DNA of 64,000 bases from Prauserella flavalba (GTDB lineage: Bacteria; Actinomycetota; Actinomycetes; Mycobacteriales; Pseudonocardiaceae), in NCBI RefSeq assembly GCF_003202235.1, contig NZ_MASU01000005.1, forward strand, positions 1,674,001 through 1,738,000, in the 5' to 3' direction. Below are positions 58,977-64,000 of this stretch, one piece after another. Below the pieces are notes generated by a model. The model had not been told where the DNA came from. It saw nothing but the letters and a program-made list of their open reading frames with translations, and made no database searches. The first letter of the stretch is position 1. Every line of letters starts with the position of its first letter. The position numbers and the translations under genes were made by a program.

Positions 58977-59501
58977 TCAGGCGGCGAGCCGCCGGTGGCG
59001 GCCCCGGAAGAAGAGCAGCGGCTCACCGTCGTCGTGCCCCGCGTCGACGACCCTGCCGACGAACAGGGTGTGATCCCCCGCTTCCTGAACGGTGTCGACA
59101 GCGCACTCGAACCAGCCCAGCGCGTTCCGCAGGATCGGTGCGCCGAGGACGCCACGACGATGCCGGGCCCGCGCGAACTTGTCCTGCACGCGGCTCGCGA
59201 ACAACGAGCACAGTTCAGCGCCTTCCTCGCTGTCCGGGAGGATGTTGATCGCGAACGAGCCGGCCCGCGCGATGGCGGCGCGGGTGCGTGAGCCGTGGCC
59301 GAGCGAGATCAGCATCAGAGCGGGGTCGAGGCTCACACTGAGCACCGCGTTGGCGGCGCATCCATGCGCGTTGTCGCCTGTGGAGCAGGTGATGATCGTG
59401 ATCCCCGTGGCGAAGGTGCCCGCGACGGCACGCACCAGTCCGGGTTCGATGTTGCGGCCGGAGGCAGGCACCTCGATGCTGTCCCGATGGTCGAGCGACA
59501 T
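58977..59501 (-). CDS. Flavin reductase (HpaC-like, FMN/FAD split barrel)
   Basis: A 174-aa flavin:NAD(P)H reductase. FMN-binding features are VAGTFATGITIITC (about 25-38), AHGCAANAVLSVSLDPALMLISLGHGSRTRAAIARAGSFAINIL (about 44-87) and a C-terminal LLFFRGRHRRL. It supplies reduced flavin to the LLM monooxygenase in trans and is the first gene of the operon. ATG 59501 has GGGGAGAAGG upstream. It is divergent from a PucR regulator, with 146 bp between. Confidence 0.92.
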   Translation of the reverse strand: MSLDHRDSIEVPASGRNIEPGLVRAVAGTFATGITIITCSTGDNAHGCAANAVLSVSLDPALMLISLGHGSRTRAAIARAGSFAINILPDSEEGAELCSLFASRVQDKFARARHRRGVLGAPILRNALGWFECAVDTVQEAGDHTLFVGRVVDAGHDDGEPLLFFRGRHRRLAA

Positions 59502-59550
59502 TGCCTTCTCCCCTGTTCGGTGAGTGACCATGCCGGCTCCCGTTCTCCCT

Positions 59551-59564
59551 GTCACAGCCGTGAC
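59551..59564. promoter_or_regulatory. Inverted repeat in flavin-reductase/PucR divergent region
   Basis: Perfect GTCAC-agcc-GTGAC dyad midway between the divergent starts (59501 and 59648). Candidate binding site for the adjacent PucR-type regulator; no consensus is known to me for this subgroup. Confidence 0.35.
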
Positions 59565-59647
59565 CAGGCGGGATCCGTGTAACGTATGTTTCCGCCCGTC
59601 GCAGACGGTGTCATCGGAGACATCGCACGATTCGGAGGGTCGTAGTT

Positions 59648-60877
59648 GTGACGACGTCGCAACCGCAGCCGGAGGACTTCGGCCGGGTCGGCCGGTACGT
59701 CACCGACACGATCTGCGCCGCCAACCCCGACTACGCCAACCTCGATCCCGCCGTGCTCGCCGACGTCGTGCAGACGAACGTGCACAACGCGCGTATCTAC
59801 CTCCAGGCCGTCGTGCACCAGCGGCGCCCGACCGGCGAGGAACTCGCCACGCTCGCCGAGGCCGCCCGCAGGAGAGTGCACCAGGGGATCGCGCTCGGGT
59901 CCATGTTGCGCGCGTACCGCATCGGCGCGAGGGCGATGTGGGAGAAGCTCAGTGAGAGCAGGCCCGACCTCGATCACCGGACGCTCACCGACTACACCCT
60001 TCGCTACATCGACTGGGTGAGCAGCGAGGCGGAGCGGGCCTATCTCGCCGAGCGTGACCGCCTGCTGGACTCCCGGCTCGAGGCCACCCGGCTGCTGCTG
60101 TCCCGCATCATGGAGGACGATTTCTCCACCGCCGAGGAACGTGACGCGGCGGTGCGTTCCCTCGGCCTGGATCCGCGGCAGCCGCACGCGACCGTCGTCA
60201 TTGGACCGACCAGCCGCGCCAGCCACACGCTCGACGACGTCCTGCTCGAGGTCCTCCAGGAGATCCGCCGCCACGTTCCGGGCAGCATCTCGTCGCTGCT
60301 GCGCCGCGGGGCCGTCATCCTGGTGCCGACGGCCGCGACCAGCGGGATCGAGACCCTGCTGGAACGCGCGCTGCGTCAGTCGGGAGCGGAGGCCGGATAC
60401 GTCACCGCGGGACTCGGCCGCCCCAGCCCCACGGCCGAGGGCCTCCCCGCCGCGGCACGCGAGGCCGAACGCGCCCGCGCGCTCGGTGAGATCCTTTTCC
60501 CCGACCGCCTGGTGCACACCTACGAGGCAACGGCATTCTTCGACCTTTTCCGGCAGGGAGAACCGGTCGACACGTTCGTCGCGACCGTGCTGGGCGAGTT
60601 CCTCGGCGGCGACCGCACGAGCCGGATCGATCTCGTGCGCACGCTGTACGTGTACTTCACCCTCGGCATGAACCGCCGCGCCGCCGCCACGCGGCTCGGC
60701 ATCCATCCGAACACCCTCGACTACCGGCTTCGCCAGGCGGCCAAGACCTCCGGGGTGGAACTGACGTCTCCGGAGAACTCGTTCCGGTTCCAGCTCGCCG
60801 TCCGCCTGCTGCCGCTGTGCACGCACACGTCGTGGCTCGGCGACGAGGACGCGCTGGGTCAGATCCTGGCGACGTGA
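59648..60877 (+). CDS. PucR/CdaR-family transcriptional regulator
   Basis: A 409-aa protein with an N-terminal helical RsbRD-like region (RRVHQGIALGSMLRAYRIGARAMWEKL, about 76-101), a central CdaR GGDEF-like part, and a C-terminal PucR HTH (RTLYVYFTLGMNRRAAATRLGIHPNTLDYRLRQAAKTSGV, about 335-375). GTG 59648 has GGAGG 9 bp upstream. It is divergent from the LLM monooxygenase operon, which it likely activates. It shares its architecture with the PucR at 52424-53635, so these two neighbouring CoA-linked operons use paralogous regulators. Confidence 0.92.
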   Translation: MTTSQPQPEDFGRVGRYVTDTICAANPDYANLDPAVLADVVQTNVHNARIYLQAVVHQRRPTGEELATLAEAARRRVHQGIALGSMLRAYRIGARAMWEKLSESRPDLDHRTLTDYTLRYIDWVSSEAERAYLAERDRLLDSRLEATRLLLSRIMEDDFSTAEERDAAVRSLGLDPRQPHATVVIGPTSRASHTLDDVLLEVLQEIRRHVPGSISSLLRRGAVILVPTAATSGIETLLERALRQSGAEAGYVTAGLGRPSPTAEGLPAAAREAERARALGEILFPDRLVHTYEATAFFDLFRQGEPVDTFVATVLGEFLGGDRTSRIDLVRTLYVYFTLGMNRRAAATRLGIHPNTLDYRLRQAAKTSGVELTSPENSFRFQLAVRLLPLCTHTSWLGDEDALGQILAT

Positions 60878-60957
60878 CCCGAGCACGGATTTCGAATGGT
60901 CTTATCATTCGGATTCTGTCTGTGTTCTGCTGTCCGGAGCCAAGGGAGGGAGTGCCG

Positions 60958-62070
60958 ATGGTCCGGCTGACCCGGGCACAGCAGCAGGAGCGCACACGCG
61001 CGTCCGTGCTCGCGGCGGCGAAGGAGGAGTTCACCGAGTACGGCTACGCACTGGCGAAGATCGACCGGATCGCCGAGCGCGCCGAGCTGACCCGCGGGGC
61101 CGTGTACTCGAACTTCCCCAGCAAGCGCGCCCTGTACCTGGCGGTGCTGATCGACCTGGTCGAGAACACCGCCACCGCCGCGCCCTCGGCGCCGCCGGCG
61201 TCGCCCGCCGACGCGCTGGGGCTGTTCGCCCGGACCTGGCTCGAGCGGCTGCCACTGGTGGACGACACGACCGGGGGCGGGCGGCTGCAACTGCGCTCGC
61301 TGGTCGGCGTCCTCGACGACGAGCGCGCGCGGACGACTTTGGCGCAGGTCACCCGGCTGGAGGCGTTGCTGCTCGGCACCGCGCTGGAATCGTGTGCACC
61401 GGAGTCACCACGCCGGGTACGGCTGGCCGCCCTGGCGCTGACGCTGCTGGACGGCTCGGGGCACCTGGCCGAGATCGCACCGGGGTCGGGTGACCCCTTC
61501 GACGTGGCGCGTGCGTGCACGCACCTGGCCGGGATCGAGCTCACCGACACGTGGGCACCGCCCCACCTGCCCTTCGTCGCCGCGGCGACACCGTGCGAGG
61601 ACACCTGGACTCCCCCCTCCGGCCTCCCGGATCTGATCAGCGGGGACGGCGCCGACCTCGGCGCCGACGGGGTCATCGCGGTGCTCGGGGCGAACCGGCT
61701 CGCCGCCGCCGAGGAAGCCGTCCGCGCGGTCAGACCCGGCGAGCAGGTGACGGTGGCCGTCACCACGGGTGACCCCGCGGAGACCGGCAGGCTCATCCGG
61801 CTGAGGGTCGGCGACCTGGCCGGATGCCTGCGGCGCGTGTTCACCGCGGACGCGTTGCCGCCTCTGCGCCTGGTGCTCGACGACCACGCGGCGATCGTCT
61901 CCGCGCTCGGGCTGACCGAAGCCGGCGACGAGACCGAGGCGGCGGTGCGGGTCCAGAACGGCGCCATCGTCGCCCGGGCCCACGGCCGGGGCGCCGCCCA
62001 TGCCGCGGCGACCGCGAACACCACCCCGCCGCGGAAGCCCGGACGAGGACACCCGCGAGCCGCTCCCTAA
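60958..62070 (+). CDS. TetR-family regulator with long C-terminal extension (thioredoxin-like?)
   Basis: A 370-aa protein, much longer than the usual 190-220 aa. The HTH is at the N-terminus (ASVLAAAKEEFTEYGYALAKIDRIAERAELTRGAVYSNFPSKRALYLAVL, about 15-64), followed by a normal-sized helical domain to about 195. The final 170 residues contain alternating strands and helices (GVIAVLGANRLAAAEEAVRAVRPGEQVTVAV, PPLRLVLDDHAAIVSALGLTEAGDETEAAVRVQNGAIVARAHG) that recall a redoxin fold but have no CxxC. It is directly upstream of furA-katG in the same direction; a role in oxidative or redox response is plausible from context only. The start is supported by GGAGGGAG 6 bp upstream. Confidence 0.82.
   Translation: MVRLTRAQQQERTRASVLAAAKEEFTEYGYALAKIDRIAERAELTRGAVYSNFPSKRALYLAVLIDLVENTATAAPSAPPASPADALGLFARTWLERLPLVDDTTGGGRLQLRSLVGVLDDERARTTLAQVTRLEALLLGTALESCAPESPRRVRLAALALTLLDGSGHLAEIAPGSGDPFDVARACTHLAGIELTDTWAPPHLPFVAAATPCEDTWTPPSGLPDLISGDGADLGADGVIAVLGANRLAAAEEAVRAVRPGEQVTVAVTTGDPAETGRLIRLRVGDLAGCLRRVFTADALPPLRLVLDDHAAIVSALGLTEAGDETEAAVRVQNGAIVARAHGRGAAHAAATANTTPPRKPGRGHPRAAP

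Positions 62071-64000
<1,930 letters not shown>

Noticed and set aside
53868-59501. Assignment of the LLM operon to riboflavin or flavin breakdown because of the RibB-like gene
   Set aside because: A degenerate RibB paralogue and a generic LLM/flavin reductase pair are not enough; no riboflavin hydrolase-like gene is seen.

Overview
The window is high-GC actinobacterial DNA, most consistent with the Pseudonocardiales (an Amycolatopsis- or Saccharopolyspora-like genome). The reasons are strong G/C bias at third codon positions, frequent GTG starts, ATGA/GTGA-coupled operons, mycothiol-linked formaldehyde oxidation, a furA-katG pair, and an unusually dense set of small catabolic operons each with its own regulator. 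This placement is inference. No tRNA, rRNA, CRISPR array or complete insertion sequence was seen, and no gene-free gap exceeds about 300 bases.

Layout, left to right. (1) 1-5764 (-): an aniline/arylamine-dioxygenase-like operon: Rieske oxygenase large and small subunits, an unknown 91-aa protein, a GATase1-type gamma-glutamyl hydrolase-like protein, a glutamine-synthetase-like gamma-glutamyl ligase, a [2Fe-2S] ferredoxin and a flavoprotein ferredoxin reductase cut by the window edge. A FadR-type GntR regulator lies upstream. (2) 6762-10817 (-): a D-threonate-type C4 sugar-acid operon (KdgT permease, DUF1537 kinase, PdxA2 dehydrogenase, HutC-type GntR) with tandem operators. (3) 10962-16535: cell-envelope and stress genes (PAP2 phosphatase, YdcF/DUF218, DUF385-membrane fusion, secreted polysaccharide deacetylase with LGFP repeats, CBS-BON protein, frameshifted SLATT gene). 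(4) 16712-23770: IclR regulator and a divergent operon of MHS transporter, cytoplasmic sulfatase, glycerol-3-phosphate dehydrogenase and glycerol kinase. (5) 23785-26922: S-(hydroxymethyl)mycothiol dehydrogenase with an MBL hydrolase, and a GHKL-LuxR regulator.

(6) 26925-30331: a D-tartrate module (GntR, D-tartrate dehydratase, DctA symporter). (7) 30335-37033: FAD-synthetase-like protein, TetR regulator, then SMP-30 lactonase / AMP-ligase / SDR, and a DHA2 exporter. (8) 37137-44586: a polyol/sugar locus (class II aldolase, SorC regulator, SDR, PfkB kinase, RbtT-type permease, FGGY kinase, 2-hydroxyacid dehydrogenase) with matching TGAACA-type palindromes at both divergent promoters. (9) 44631-53635 (-): a PucR-headed operon of acyl-CoA synthetase, Cys-less thiolase-like protein plus DUF35 partner, two transporters, MaoC hydratase and a true thiolase. 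(10) 53672-53840: a palindromic MITE-like repeat. (11) 53868-60877: a flavin-dependent monooxygenase operon (flavin reductase, MHS transporter, LLM monooxygenase, CaiB CoA-transferase, frameshifted crotonase, degenerate RibB-like protein) with a divergent PucR. (12) 60958-64000: a long TetR protein and furA-katG, the latter running off the right edge.

The common theme is import, activation and cleavage of small organic acids, polyols and aromatic or nitrogenous compounds into central intermediates. Strongest leads: the arylamine-dioxygenase variant with stand-alone redox partners and a 91-aa extra protein; the sulfatase-GlpD-GlpK operon, which suggests use of a sulfated glycerol; the Cys-less thiolase/DUF35 pair, a possible retro-aldolase; and a RibB paralogue that has lost its catalytic motifs inside a monooxygenase operon.
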